A model generated the notes under the pieces. That model was not told where the DNA came from and ran no database searches. It was given only the letters and a program-made list of their open reading frames with translations. From Jaltomata sinuosa (Eukaryota; Streptophyta; Magnoliopsida; Solanales; Solanaceae), in the NCBI GenBank assembly GCA_003996215.1, contig QJPP01002943.1:186001-250000 (forward strand): a stretch of DNA of 64,000 nucleotides, in the 5' to 3' direction. This document shows positions 11,596 to 23,841 of this stretch, piece after piece. The translations under genes were made by a program, and so were the position numbers. Within the stretch, counting starts at the first letter, position 1, and the number at the start of each line of letters is the position of its first letter.

Positions 11596-12797
11596 CTGCC
11601 TCCCAGAAGAGCTAACCCTAGGAATCAGGCAGCCCCAGCAGCTCCAGCAGAGCCTCTGAATGAGCAAGTCAAGCATGTTGAATTCAGAGCTGCCTTCCAG
11701 GTGCTTACCCAGGCTATGACTGCTCAGATCAATCAGCAGGCTGCGGCACCAGCTCTGCCTCAGGTTAACACTGCAACAGCCAGGATCCAGGATTTCACAC
11801 GGATGAACCCTCAGAGTTTAATGGTTCCAAGTTAGAAGAGGATCCCCAAGAGTTTTTAGATTATATTCAGAAGGTGAAAGACATTATGGGTATCACTCCA
11901 GTCGAGGGTGCAGACTTGTCCACCTATCAGTTGAAGGGAGTGGCCTACACTTGGTACCAGCAGTGGAAAGAATCTCGTGGTACAAATGCAGGTCCAGTTA
12001 CTTGGAATCTTTTCAAGACAGCTTTTCTGGACCGGTTCTTCCCACTAGAGCTCAGGGAAGCCAAGGTTTAGGAATTCATCAATCTGAAGCAGAATGACAT
12101 GAGCGTGAAGGACTATGCTCTCAAGTTCACTCAGCTATCCAAGTGTGCTCCAGCGATAGTAACTGACTTTAGAGCTCGTATGAGCAAGTTTGCATATGGT
12201 GTATCAGATGATGTAGTCAAGGAGTGCAAGACTGCTATGCTGATTAAGGAGATGGACTTCTCCAGATTGGTTACTTATGCCCAGCAGATCAAGGAGGAGA
12301 AGATCCAAGAAAGGGGAGGAGATACCAAGAGGGCTAGGACCGGTGACTTTAGCTACTCTCAGCAGAGGTTGGAGGGTTTCAACCACTCTCAGTTCCGTCA
12401 GAAGAATTCATCTCCAGCTCTATCTTCTGCTAGTGCCCCAGTGCCTAAGTTCAAGAAGGATCGACGGGATAGAGCATCTGTCTCTAATTCCTAAGGTATG
12501 TTTACTAGTGGGCACACTAATCCAGTATGTAAGAAGTGTGGTAGAAACCACCAAGGTGAGTGCATGGCAGGTATTGGAAATTGCTTTGGGTGTGGTAAGC
12601 CAGGCCACATGATGAGAGATTGTCCAGCGGATTCTCAAAAGGGTAAGGATGTTTTCCCACAGACTCAGACTGGTTCTATAGCAGCTCCAGTCGGTCGCCC
12701 CACTCAATAGGGTGCCTCATCTGGAATAGGTGGTGGTCAGCGCCAGAATAGGTTATATGCTCTTCAGGCTCAACAGGACCAGGAGGATTCTCCTGAT
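11596..12797 (+). pseudogene. gag: gag region of Ty3-1 (capsid and zinc knuckle), disrupted
   Basis: The protein begins PPRRANPRNQ after a CTG at 11596, where related elements have an initiator ATG. It runs in one frame to about 11820, where a 1-base loss in a T-run (near AGTTTAATGG) shifts it. From there to 14126 a second frame is continuous. The retrotransposon-gag core (AYTWYQQW ... FLDRFFP ... FTQLSKCAP) spans about 11930-12220. A CX2CX4HX4C knuckle (CFGCGKPGHMMRDC) is at 12582-12623. Premature stops are TAG 12069, TAA 12492 and TAG 12708, each one C-to-T change from a glutamine codon. The role in the family is capsid assembly and RNA binding. Confidence 0.85.
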
Positions 12798-13300
12798 GTG
12801 GTCATGGGTACGTTGCAAGTCTTTAATACTGATGTTTATGCATTGTTAGATCTAGGGGATACACTTTCCTTTATAACTCCATATATAGCAGTGAACTTCA
12901 GTGTCAGTCAAGAAATCCTCTCAGAACCCTTCTCAGTCTCTACTCCAGTAGGTGACCCAGTTATAGCCAGATGGGTATATAGAAATTGCCCTGTCACGAT
13001 TTTCCATAAAGTCACCTCAGCAGATCTTGAAGAGATAGAAATGGTAGATTTTGACATCATTCTAGGCATGGATTGGTTACATTCCTATTACGCCTCAGTC
13101 GATTGTAGAACTAGGATTGTTCGGTTTCAGTTTCCTAACGAGCCAGTCTTAGAATAGATGGGTAGTAACTCAGTGCCGGTAGGTCATTTCATCTCCTACC
13201 TTAAGTCTAGAAAAATGATTTCCAAAGGGTATATCTATCATCTTGTTCGGGTTAAGGATTTAAACTCTGAGACCCCAACTCTTGAGTCAGTCTTAGTGGT
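12798..13300 (+). pseudogene. pol: Aspartic protease region of Ty3-1 pol, active site altered
   Basis: The usual protease segment is present: ALLDLGDTLSF at about 12840-12872, and later FDIILGMDWLHSYYASVDC. The catalytic triplet, normally D-S/T-G, reads DLG here (Asp codon at 12849), which should abolish or weaken activity. A TAG at 13155 interrupts the frame and fits a TGG-to-TAG change. The domain would cleave the Gag-Pol polyprotein. Confidence 0.8.
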
Positions 13301-14126
13301 GAATGAGTTTCCAGAAGTATTTCTAAAAGATTTTCCTGGAGTTCCTCCCGAACAGGAAATCGACTTTGGAATAGATCTTCTTCTAGATACCCAGCCTATC
13401 TTGATTTCTCCTTACAGAATGGCTCTAGCTGAGCTTAAGGAATTAAAAGAATAGCTGAAAGACCTACTATATAAGGGCTTCATCAGACCCAGCATCTCTC
13501 CATGGGGTGCTCCAGTGTTGTTCGTGCGTAAGAAAAATGGTTCTCTCAGGATGTGCATTGACTACCGTCAGTTGAACAAAGTCACAATCAAAAATAAATA
13601 TCCCATCCTCAGGATTGATGACTTGTTTGACCAGCTTCAGGGCGCTAGTTGCTTTTCTAAGATAGACCTCAGATTCGGCTATCATCAGCTTAGAGTCAGA
13701 GGTAGTGACATCCCGAAGATAGCCTTTAGGACTCGGTGTGGTCACTATGAATTTGTAGTTATGTCTTTTGGACTAGCCAATGCTCCTGCAGCTTTCATGG
13801 ATTTAATGAACGGGGTGTTCAAGCAGTATTTGGACTTGTTCGTTATCGTCTTTATTGATGATATACTCATTTATTCTCGAAATGAGGAGGAGCATGTGAC
13901 TCATCTGAGGGTCGTTCTGTAGACTCTCAAGGACCGCCATTTATTCTCTAAGTTCAATAAGTGTGAGTTCTGGTTGAAATCAGTCGCTTTTCTTGGTCAT
14001 GTGGTGTCTAGTAAAGGCATCCAAGTTGATTCTCAGAAGATTGAGGCAGTAAAGGACTGGCCCAAACCCACCTCTTCGACAGAAATCAGAAGTTTCTTGG
14101 ATTTGGCTATTTATTACAGGAGGTTC
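13300..14126 (+). pseudogene. pol: Reverse transcriptase region of Ty3-1 pol, 5' part
   Basis: The frame reads through the canonical Ty3 RT landmarks: RMCIDYRQLNKVTIKNKYP, IDDLFDQLQGASCFSKIDL, and the catalytic box FIDDILIYS (FIDD at 13851-13862). FLGHVVSSKGIQVD and a YYRRF motif follow. Premature TAGs lie at 13452 and 13920. At 14126 the gene is broken by element E1, and the coding frame resumes at 21529 after the duplicated GGTTC, in register once the insertion is discounted. Confidence 0.9.
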
Positions 14127-17100
14127 TGTCACGATCAGATTTCTGAAGTCATGATGGCACCTACAACCCCCCAGTAGGCGAACCAATTACTGTAGCCTGG
14201 AACAGCTAGTAATGGGCTACTACCTAACCAATACGCTCAACAAGCTGAGATAAGTAGAAGCAGAATGTAAAGGTAGACAAAACGGAAGCAAAACTCGAAT
14301 ATAAATACATAAAGGAAACTACACCAACTCCAAGACTTGGTATCAATAGTACAGAAGCTTCTAATAGAATACAAGTGCTAGTAGTAACAAAATACAACAT
14401 AAATTGCCTCCAAAAGTACAAGGAGCAACAGTACAACAGATAAGATATAGACAAGCCCCGACCGTCAGGCGCTCACCCTAGTCTCACAGATCCAAAAGCT
14501 GTACGAGTCTCCAACGTGATCAATGGCGAAAGCTCAGCTAATATTTCCACCAAAAAGTGCAGAAGTGTAGTATGAGCACCAAAACAATGGGTACTCAGTA
14601 GGTATCATCGGCCGACTGAGCGCATATAAGATATAAAAGCAGTAAGCAACAGATAGCAAGAAAGTAGTCACTGAAGCAATAAGCAAAGCCCAAGGAGCTA
14701 GCACAGATCATCCATAACCAAGAGCTTCAAGTAACACATGCTAGCACAGAGATACAAGTACATAGAATCATAGATGAAGGAAAGGAGAACGCACCTGGAG
14801 TCCTTGCACAATAATATAAGTAAGTAGAGAAAGAGTTGAGAAAATGGTGGTATACCGGTAACCTCAAGTAAAAGGAAAAGACAGAGAGTAGTCTAACATA
14901 CTCAAAATGGAATCAACAAGTATAAGGAAATCATAACACCGATCTAATCACATGATAGCATAACCAGGGAATCACCTCACAAGTACCACCCTAGGATGAA
15001 ATAACTAAACCATAATAACCGAGAGATACCACTCAGCTTCCCACAAGAATAGAACCAGAGTCTTACACTCTGCTCAGAAGGCCACACAAAAGTGCCTCAA
15101 TAAGATAGGACTCCCTAGCCCTAACAATAATCAGATATCCCACAACCGAACATCACTAATCCTTCACTAACCGAGTGCCAAGACAAGCTCTAAATAAAGA
15201 CATGAGTAAATATAGTATACCTACAGTCCCAACGTCCGCCCATACAACCGAGGAACACAATCAAGTTAAAGCAAACCCTCCGGCATCCCATACTACCAGA
15301 GTGTACACTGAACACACAGCAAACAAGGGTGGAATCCAATGCATGATATGATGTATGAAATAAAACCTCTGTATGTACCTCCTCCGGTGCCAATCGAGGC
15401 CAGCAGGCAGTTTACATGGAAGGACTCAGCCCGTATACCTCTACTCCACCGTATACCCTTCCCTCTGGCGCACGCAGCCCGAAGCCCCAGGCCCGGAGTG
15501 GCAAGGTCCATGGAGGTCCCCGACCCCATAGTAAAACTCAGTATCAAGACATATCATTCGGAAGCAAGTCCGGTATCAAGATAGAGACCCAGTCTCGAAT
15601 ATGCATGCCCAGACCCTGTCCAGGACTAAAGTAGTAGAAAATGCCTCGAAAACCCCTCCAAGGTTGCCCGGGCGTAACCGGGTCTAAAACTGTAGTAAAT
15701 CAAGTCTAGTGCTCCGCCCTGCAGAGACTAGTATCAGTAATAAAATCAAGTCTGGTGCTCTGCCCCGCAGAGACTAGTATCAGTAATAAAATCAAGCCTG
15801 GTGCTCTGCCCCGCAGAGACTAGTACCAGTAATAAAATCAGTGCGAAAACATCCAAAAATCTCTTTTTTTATCATCAACAGTACCAATAAAGGGCCCCCA
15901 AGGCCATGCAGATTTAGGAAAACTGTCAGTAGTGGCTCGCAGCCAAAACAGTAGTAAAACATGCAGGGGAAAACCTTTTTCATGGATGATATGCTCGCAA
16001 ACAAATATCAAAGTAGCCCAATGGCTCACAACAACTCCTATCAGCCCTGCACAGGCCCAAACGCTACTCAGCAGACATAACCAGCCTATAAGGATCATCT
16101 CTATGTCCGTGTCTCGCGGACATTCCCTAAATAACCCGCCATCTATGTTCCAGAGTCAATACAAAGGCCACACAGGACCAAAAAGGTAATATACAATACT
16201 ACACGAATACTACAAACAACGTATGAAATAGACGGACGAAAGGCGGACAAGGTATGGGGTACCAACCTATAACAACCCATCCAAGGATGCTAATTAATGC
16301 AGTTATAGCCTATATACGCAGAGTCTAGATAGGGCAAAACCATAACCTACCTGTCATCTGATGACTAGCTGCGGGAACGGCGTCGTCCAGACTCAAACTG
16401 CTCCGGGAAGCTCAAATCACAAAAGAATACTTTTAACTGAAGCCCCAAAGGCGTCTCTATGAAGGCTGACCAACCAAGGTAATGGAACAATTGCTAGAAT
16501 CGACGAGGCTGCAAAAATGAGCCATAGTCATTTGATAAGGTGTTAATGTCACACTCGCGACCAGCTAACTCCAAAACATAAATTGAGGCCAATAACAATC
16601 AAAAATGGCAGCTAAATCCAACAATAATATGTTAACCATATCTCAAAGGAGCGACGAGCTCCCGAGGCACTATTTCAAGGCGTACTTCACGTTGTCCAAT
16701 CCAATCACTATCATATGCGATCCCAAAAAGAATCGCACAATTTCCCAATCCCTCCAGCACCTTACCACAACCAGAACACCACAACAATAACCAAACATAA
16801 TAAGATAAAGGGGCTGTCCAAAGCCACAAATCCAAAATACCACTTCGTGGCTCAGAAATCCATAAAATAATACTAGAACATATAATAACGAAGGAGGGTC
16901 GTAGGGGAGAGATTCCTTGACAAAAATATTCAATATCCCAAGATTAACAACTTGCCTCCTTGCAGGAATAACAAACAGATCCAAAATCAACAAGACACTA
17001 CTACAAGATATCGACAAGAACAACTTTTCATAACTAAAAGCTTAAAATCTTGATCCAACAAATAGATAAGTGTACGGGATCCATACCTCACCAAAATAAC

Positions 17101-18028
17101 TCCATAGCTACTGCCAAATACTTAGAAAGCACCTTCTAGCTCGCTGCATCAACACCCATGAAGATACGCCATGAAATCGACGGGGAAAACTATACCAAAA
17201 TGAGGAGCTCGCGATGTAGAGCAACTTTCGTTAAACTTCTGAATTGAAAGGATCAAAGTCCATGGATTATTTATGGACTCTCCCTCTAATTTTCAGTGCA
17301 TTTTGGGTGAAAATACTGAGTTTAAACGAAGGGAAAATCAGCTTTTATAAGCTGAACTGACTTAGGATGTGAGCCCCATCTTGACGTGTCTGCTTGTGCA
17401 GTCTTACAAAAATGTCGATATCTCTCTATTCTGAAGTCGTATGGATGAAAGTTTTAGTGCGTTGAAAACTAGACTCGTATACCTTCAATTTGGTATATTG
17501 GGGGCCCACTAACTCTTTATAGATAGGGAGAGACACCCTAAGACATTTAACCCAAATTTGAAGAGAATTCCTTAAAGGAATTTACAATAACTTTTTCCGA
17601 CTTTTGTTTCGCTACTTGCTTGACTTCAAAACTTATCATACGACCATTTTGCGATTATAATACCTCATAACACATCCTTCTTAGTATATTAGACACTATT
17701 AGTCTTACCCCAAAGGCACGGGTTACTTTAAACCTTCCAAACGGGCAAGGTGTTACACGAGGCATTTGTTTAACTCAAACTTTTGAGTAAGGGATTCCTT
17801 TGACCTAGAACCTTGGTTTAGTTCTTTGATATTACCAAGAATGTTGTCGGACGTAAACGATTTCCAAAGTTAAAGCTCTAAAATGAGGAATGGACATACA
17901 GACCAAACAAATGGCCCGGGCACCGAATTACAGGTCCCAACAAGCCATAAATGACTTTGGCCGCTACAAGTAAGCTCTAATGGTACAAGAAATGCAAAAA
18001 CGTGTAAATGACTGGAAGGGTCATTACA
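14127..18028 (-). repeat. 3' LTR of E1 (3.9 kb)
   Basis: The plus strand starts TGTCACGATC and ends GGGTCATTACA, so on the minus strand it runs TGTAATGACCC to GTGACA. A purine-poor AGTAGTGGATGA precedes it. It includes about three 46-bp tandem units around 15693-15840 and a minus-strand donor CAG|GTAGGTT near 16350. Several chance open frames exist but none resembles a known protein. Confidence 0.85.
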
Positions 18029-18884
18029 TCATCCACTACTAAAAAGACTTTCGTCCCCGAAAGTCAGGAAGGAAGAAAATACCATAGATTTAAGAATAGC
18101 GGATACAATGCCCATTCTACTCTCTCGGACAACCCGGGTAGCCTCCACGACTGGGCGACACCCAACAGAACAGAAATAAGCCTTAGTTTCTTACTAGCCA
18201 AGCCAGATTTTAACCTGCAAAGATCTGCCAACCCAAACTGAACCTCGAGAATCTTAACCGAAAAGCACCTACACAACACCAAAACCAGAGCGCCAAGGTT
18301 ATCAACACACAGAACTCGAATCCTCAAAACCATACCAAGTGAATCCTTTAGCACCATAAACAGGAAGTTGCATACAAATCGAACACCAGAACCACCCTCA
18401 AAATATCAACTGACACACCGGAGATTCATAGTTCCTACTTATACTTTACCACGAACGAAGTCACCCATTTTATTCAAATGCGTTTTAAGCCAATATATAG
18501 GCTACTAGCCTTAGCCATCCAAGACAACAACCTGTAGCATATCATTGAAAACAAACATTACATGCCCTGCCTGACCATCAACCAACGAACGAACACTTTT
18601 GCTAATATCAAACTTGCTAATTGAACCGTGCTAGGTCTGAATCAACTGAAAGTGAATGAACCAGGGCAACCTGCCCAAAAGACCCAAACCAAAACCACAA
18701 TCCTGCAAGAAGTGTGGTAAGCCTACCACGAAGTCTGTAACCATAAGCCAAACTCCCAACTCTAGAAAACACGGCTGCTACTCCGACACTCGAACACCAT
18801 TTGAATGTGAAATCGCCTTATGAATCTCACCTCAGGAAGAAGTCCACCATGCCACAAATATCAAGTCCAAACACCCCAATCGGG
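18029..18884 (-). other. 3' internal (post-pol) segment of E1
   Basis: This is about 0.85 kb of non-coding sequence between the two E1 LTR copies. On the minus strand it ends in a 'gggacgaaag ... agtagtggatga' stretch just before the LTR, as in the 3' ends of other Ty3 elements. I recognise no pol domain in it. Confidence 0.6.
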
Positions 18885-21523
18885 GTCAATCGGGTGCCAG
18901 CAGGCAGGTTCCATGGAAGGACTCAGCCCGTATACCTCTACTCAACCGTATATCCTTCCCTCCGGCGCACGCAGCCCGAAGCCCCAGGCCTGGAGTGGCA
19001 AGGTCCATGGAGGTCCCCGACCTCATACTAAAACTCAGTATCAAGACATGTCATCCGAAAGTAAGTCCGGGATCAAGATAGAGACCCAGTCTCGAATATG
19101 CATGTCCAGACCCTGTCCAAGACTAAAGTGGTAGAAAATGCCTCAAAAACCCCTCCAAGGGTGCCCGGGCGTAACCGGGTCTAAAACTATAGTAAATCAA
19201 GTCTAGTGCTCCGCCCTGCAGAGACTAGTATCAGTAATAAAATCAAGTCTGGTGCTCTGCCCCGCAGAGACTAGTATCAGTAATAAAATCAAGCCTGGTG
19301 CTCTACCCCGCAGAGACTAGTACCAGTAATAAAATCAGTGCGAAAACATCCAAAATCCCTTTTTTTATCATCAACAGTACCAAAAAAGGGCCTCCAAGGC
19401 CATGCAGATTTAGTATAATGGTCAGTAGTGGCTCGCAGCCAAAATTGTAGTAAAACATGCAGGGGAAACCTTTTACATGGATGATATTCTCGCACACAAA
19501 TATCAAAGTAGCCCAACGGCTCACAACAACTCTTATCAGCCCTGCACAGGCCCAACAGCTACTCAGCAAACATAACCAGCCTAAAAGGATCATCTCTATG
19601 TCCGGGTCTCGCGTACATTCCCCAAATAACCCACCTTATATGTTCCAGAGTCAATACAAGGCTACACAGGACCACAAAGGTATTATATAATACTACACGA
19701 ATACTACAAACAACGAATGAAATAGACGGACGAAAGACGGACAAGGTCTGGGGTACCAACCTATAACAACCCATCCAAGGATGCTAATTAATACAGTTAT
19801 AGCCTATATACGTAGAGTGTAGATAGGGGAAAACCATAACCTACCTGCCATCCGATGACTAGCTGCGGGAACGGCGTCGTCCATACTCGAACTACTCTGG
19901 GAATCTCTAAATCACAAAAGAATACTTTTAACTGAATCCCCAAAGGCGTCTCTATGAAGGCTGACCAACCAAGGTAATGGAACAATTGCTAGAATCAACG
20001 AGGCTGCAAGAACGAGACATAGCCATTTGATAAGGTGTTAATGTCACACTCGCAACCAGCCAACTCCAAAACATAAAATGAGGCCAATAACAATAATAAA
20101 TGGCAGCTAAATCTAACAATAATATGTTAACCACATCTCAAAGGAGCGACGAGCTCCCGAGGCACTATTTCAAGGCGTACTTCACGTTGTCCAATCCAAT
20201 CACTATCGTATGCGATCCCAAAAAGAATTGAACAATTTCCCAATCCCTCCAGCACCTTACCACAACCAGAAAACCACAACAATAACCAAACATAATAAGA
20301 CAAAGGGGCTGTCCAAAGCCACAAATCCAAAATACCACTTCGTGGCTCAGAAATCCATAAAACAATACTAGAACATATAATAATGAAGGAGGGTCGTAGA
20401 GGAGAGATTCCTTGACAAAAATATTCAATATCCCAAGATTAACAACCTACCTCCTTGCAAGAATAACAAACAGATCCAAAATCAAAAAGAAACTACTACA
20501 AGATATCGACAAGAACAACTTTTCATAACTAGAAGCTTAAAATCTTGATCCAACAAATAGATAAGTGCACGGGATCCATACCTCACCAAAATAACTCCAT
20601 AGCTACTGCCAAATACTTATAAAGCACCTTCTAGCTTAATGCATCAACACCCACGAAGATACGCCATGAAATCGATGGGGAAAACTATTCCAAAATGACG
20701 AGCTCGCGACGTAGAGCAACTTCCGTTAAACTTTTGAATTGAAAGGATCAAAGTCCATGGATTATTTATGGACTCTCCCTATGATTTTCAGTGCATTTTG
20801 GGTGAAAATAATGAGTTAAAACAAAGGGGAAATCAGCTTTTATAAGCTGAACCGACTTAGGATGTGGGCCCCACCTTGACGTGTCTTCTTGCGCAGTCTT
20901 ACAAAAATATAGATATCTCTCTATTCTGAAGTCGTATGGCCAAATGGTTTAGTGCGTTGGAAACTAGACTAGTAGACCTTCGATTTGGTATATTGGGGTC
21001 CCCCTAACTCTTTATATATAGGGAGAAACACCCCAAGACATTTAACCAAAATTTGAAGAGAATTCCTTAAAGGAATTTACAATAACTTTTTCCGACTTTT
21101 GTTTCTCAACTTGCTTGACTTCAAAAATTATCATACGACCATTTTGCGATTATAATACCTCATAACACATTTTTCTTAGTATATTATACACTATTAGTCT
21201 TACCCCAAAGGCACGGGTTACTTTAAACCTTCCAAACGGGCGAGGTGTTACACGAGGAATTTCTTTAACTCAAACTTTTGAGTAAGGAATTCCTTTGACC
21301 TAGAACCTTGGTTTAGTTATTTGATATTACCAAGAATTTTGTCTGAAGTCAACGATTTCCAAAGTTGAAGCTCTAAAACGAGAAACGTCCATACAGACCA
21401 AATAAACGGCCCGGGCACCGAACTACCAGTCCCGACAAGCCATAAATGACTTGGGCCGCTACAAGTAAGCTCTAATGGTACAAGAAAGGCAAAAATGTGT
21501 AAATGACTGGAAGGGTCATTATA
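18885..21523 (-). repeat. Truncated 5' LTR of E1
   Basis: This copy matches the LTR segment 15385-18028 closely along its length, including the 46-bp units (about 19196-19335). The LTR portion equivalent to 14127-15384 is missing. Its terminus at 21523 reads ...CATTATA where the family has CATTACA, a single transition. Confidence 0.8.
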
Positions 21524-22300
21524 GGTTCGTAGAAGGATTTTCATCCATAGCTGCCCCATTGACCAAGTTGACTCAGAAAAAGGTCAAGTTCCAGTAGTCA
21601 GATGAGTGTGAGAAAAGTTTCTTAGAACTGAAGACCAGGTTGACTACAGCTCCTGTCTTGACTCTACCAGAGGGTTCATATGGTTATGTGGTTTATTATG
21701 ATGCGTCCAGGGTTGTCCTAGGTTGTGTTTTGATGTAGCAGGGTAAGGTCATAGCTTATGCTTCCAGACAGCTTAAGGTCCATGAGAAGAACTACCCGAC
21801 TCATGACTTAGAGCTTGCAGCAGTTATGTTTGCCTTAGAGATTTGGAGACACTACTTGTATGGTGTTCATGTTGATGTGTTCACGGATAATAAGAGCCTC
21901 CAGTATGTGTTCACCCAGAAAGAGTTGAACCTTAGTCAGAGGATATGGCTTTAGTTCCTCAAGGATTATGATATGAATGTGCTCTACCACCCGGGTAAGG
22001 CTAACATAGTGGCTGATGCTCTCAGCAGACTATCCATGGGTAGTGTGTCACATATTGAGGAAGAGAAGATAGAATTAGCCAGAGATATTCACCGGCTTGC
22101 TCGCTTAGGGGTTTGCTTTATGTACACGTCAGATGGTGGTGTGATAGTCCAAAATGGATCAAAATCTTCTTTTGTAGCAGAGGTTAAGGAGAAATAAGAT
22201 AGTGACCCTATATTGCTTCAGTTGAAGAGTGCAGTTCATCAGTAGAGAGTGGAGGTTTTCTCCCAAGGGGGAGATGGTGTGCTTCATTATCAGGGTCTCT
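21524..22300 (+). pseudogene. pol: RT C-terminus and RNase H of Ty3-1 pol
   Basis: After the GGTTC duplicate the frame continues with FSSIAAPLTKLTQK, then the RNase H segment: YYDASRVVLGCVLM, IAYASRQLKVHEKNYPTHDL, ELAAVMFALEIWRHYLYG, and the closing YHPGKANIVADALSRLSMG. Premature stops are TAG 21595, TAG 21736, TAG 21952, TAA 22195 and TAG 22243. There are no frameshifts. The domain would degrade template RNA during reverse transcription. Confidence 0.85.
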
Positions 22301-23616
22301 TATGTGTTCCTAAGGTGGGTGAGTTGAGGCGGCATATCCTTGCAGAAGCCTATAATTCCAGATATTCTATTCATCCAGGTGCCACTATGATATACCGTGA
22401 TTTATGAGATGTCTATTGGTGGAACGGCATAAAGAGGGACATTGCAGATTTTGTGGCTAAGTGTCCCAACTGTCAGCAGGTTAAAGTAGAACATCAGAAA
22501 CCAGGAGGTGTGACTCAGGAGATTAGCATTCCTACTTGGAAGTGGGAAGTGGTCAACATGGATTTCATTAGGGGTTTACCTCATACTCGCAGATAGCATG
22601 ACTCTATTTGGGTGATAGTGGACAGAGTCACTAATATAGCTCACTTCTTCGCAGTCAAGACTACAGATTCAGTGGAGGATTATGCTAGACTCTACATCAA
22701 TGAGATAGTCAGGTTGCATGGGGTTCCCTTGTGTATCATCTCACATAGAGGTCCTCAGTTTACATCTTATTTCTGGAAGTTTTTTCAGAAAGGTCTTGGT
22801 ACTCAGGTAAATCTTAACACAGTATTTCATCCGCAGATGGATGGTCATGCAGAGCATACCATTCAGACCTTAGAGGACATATTGAGAGCTTGCGTGATCA
22901 ATTTCAAGGGTAGTTGGGATAATCACCTGCCTCTCATAGAGTTCGCCTACAATAATAGTTTTCCCTCTAGTATTCAGATTGCCCCGTATGAGGCACTTTA
23001 TGAGCATAGGTGCAGATCACCGATAGGTTGGTTCGAAGTAGGTGAAGCAGCCTTGATCGGGCCAGATTCGATTCATGAGGTGATGGAGAAAATTTAGCTC
23101 ATAAGAGAGAGATTGAAAATAGCTCAGAGTCGTCAGAAGTCCTATGCAGATGTGAGGAGAAGGGACTTAGAGTTCAAAATCGATGATTGGGTTTTCCTGA
23201 AAGTGTCACCCATGAAGGGGGTGATGAGATTCATCAAGAAGGGGAAACTCAGTCCCAGGTATGTAGGTCCTTACAGAATCCTAAAAAAGGTTGGTAATGT
23301 GGCTTATGAGTTAGAGTTTCTGGCAGAGCTAGCAGCCGTTCATCCAGTCTTTCACATTTCCTTGTTGAAGAAGTGCGTGGGTGATCCAGCATCGATAGTA
23401 CCTTTAGAGTGTGTGGCCATGAAGGATAGCCTCACCTTAGAGGAGGTTCCATTTGAGATTCTTGACTGTCAGGTTTGTAGGTTGAGAAGTAAGGAAGTAG
23501 CTTTAGTAGAGGTGTTGTGGAGAAATCAGTCTGTAGAGGGAGCTACTTGGGAAGCAGAAGCAGCCATGATGGCCAAGTATCCTCACCTCTTTCCTTCCGA
23601 TTCAGCTTTAGTTTGA
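22301..23616 (+). pseudogene. pol: Integrase and chromodomain-like tail of Ty3-1 pol
   Basis: The zinc-binding part has a HIL..SIHPG region and CPNCQQVK (Cys codons 22462 and 22471). The catalytic core keeps its first Asp (MDFI, 22561) and its Glu (AEHTIQ, 22852). The second catalytic Asp reads His in SHRGPQFTS (codon 22744), with the correct 35-residue spacing to the Glu. The tail reads HPVFHISLLKK and ends in a chromodomain-like ATWEAEA segment. Premature stops are TGA 22405, TAG 22594 and TAG 23095; TGA 23614 looks like the natural end. Confidence 0.88.
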
Positions 23617-23841
23617 GGTAATAGTTCCTCTCCAGTCTCTCAGTTTACTCTTGCGTAATTCAATCTCGGTACCTTGTTCCCTCAGTTGTCCTTGCATTTT
23701 AGCATAATTGCATGTTCATGGGACTCAGTTCAGTTAGATATAATTTTCTAGTACTTAGTTGGTAGGGATTGCAACTCATTCCCTCTAGACTCAGCTTGTT
23801 TAGTCTTCATTCGAGGATGAATGATCACAAAGGGGATATAT
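23617..23841 (+). other. 3' untranslated region and polypurine tract of Ty3-1
   Basis: Non-coding sequence follows the pol stop. It ends 'ttcgaggatgaatgatcac' then AAAGGGGATATAT directly before the 3' LTR. The purine run (about 23829-23836) is the likely plus-strand primer. Confidence 0.7.

Larger units (their letters stand above)
14127..21523 (-). mobile_element. E-family LTR element E1, internally deleted, inside Ty3-1 pol
   Basis: On the minus strand the element starts at 21523 and ends GTGACA at 14127. Perfect duplications GGTTC flank it (14122-14126 and 21524-21528). It has one complete LTR (14127-18028), a short 3' internal segment (18029 to about 18884) and a second LTR copy truncated at its inner end (about 18885-21523). 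Primer site, gag and pol are absent. The family is shared with E2 at 60215. Confidence 0.85.

Noticed and set aside
15190..16189. Several 70-86 codon frames on both strands
   Set aside because: Chance frames in the E1 LTR, repeated only because the LTR is duplicated at 18801-19690.
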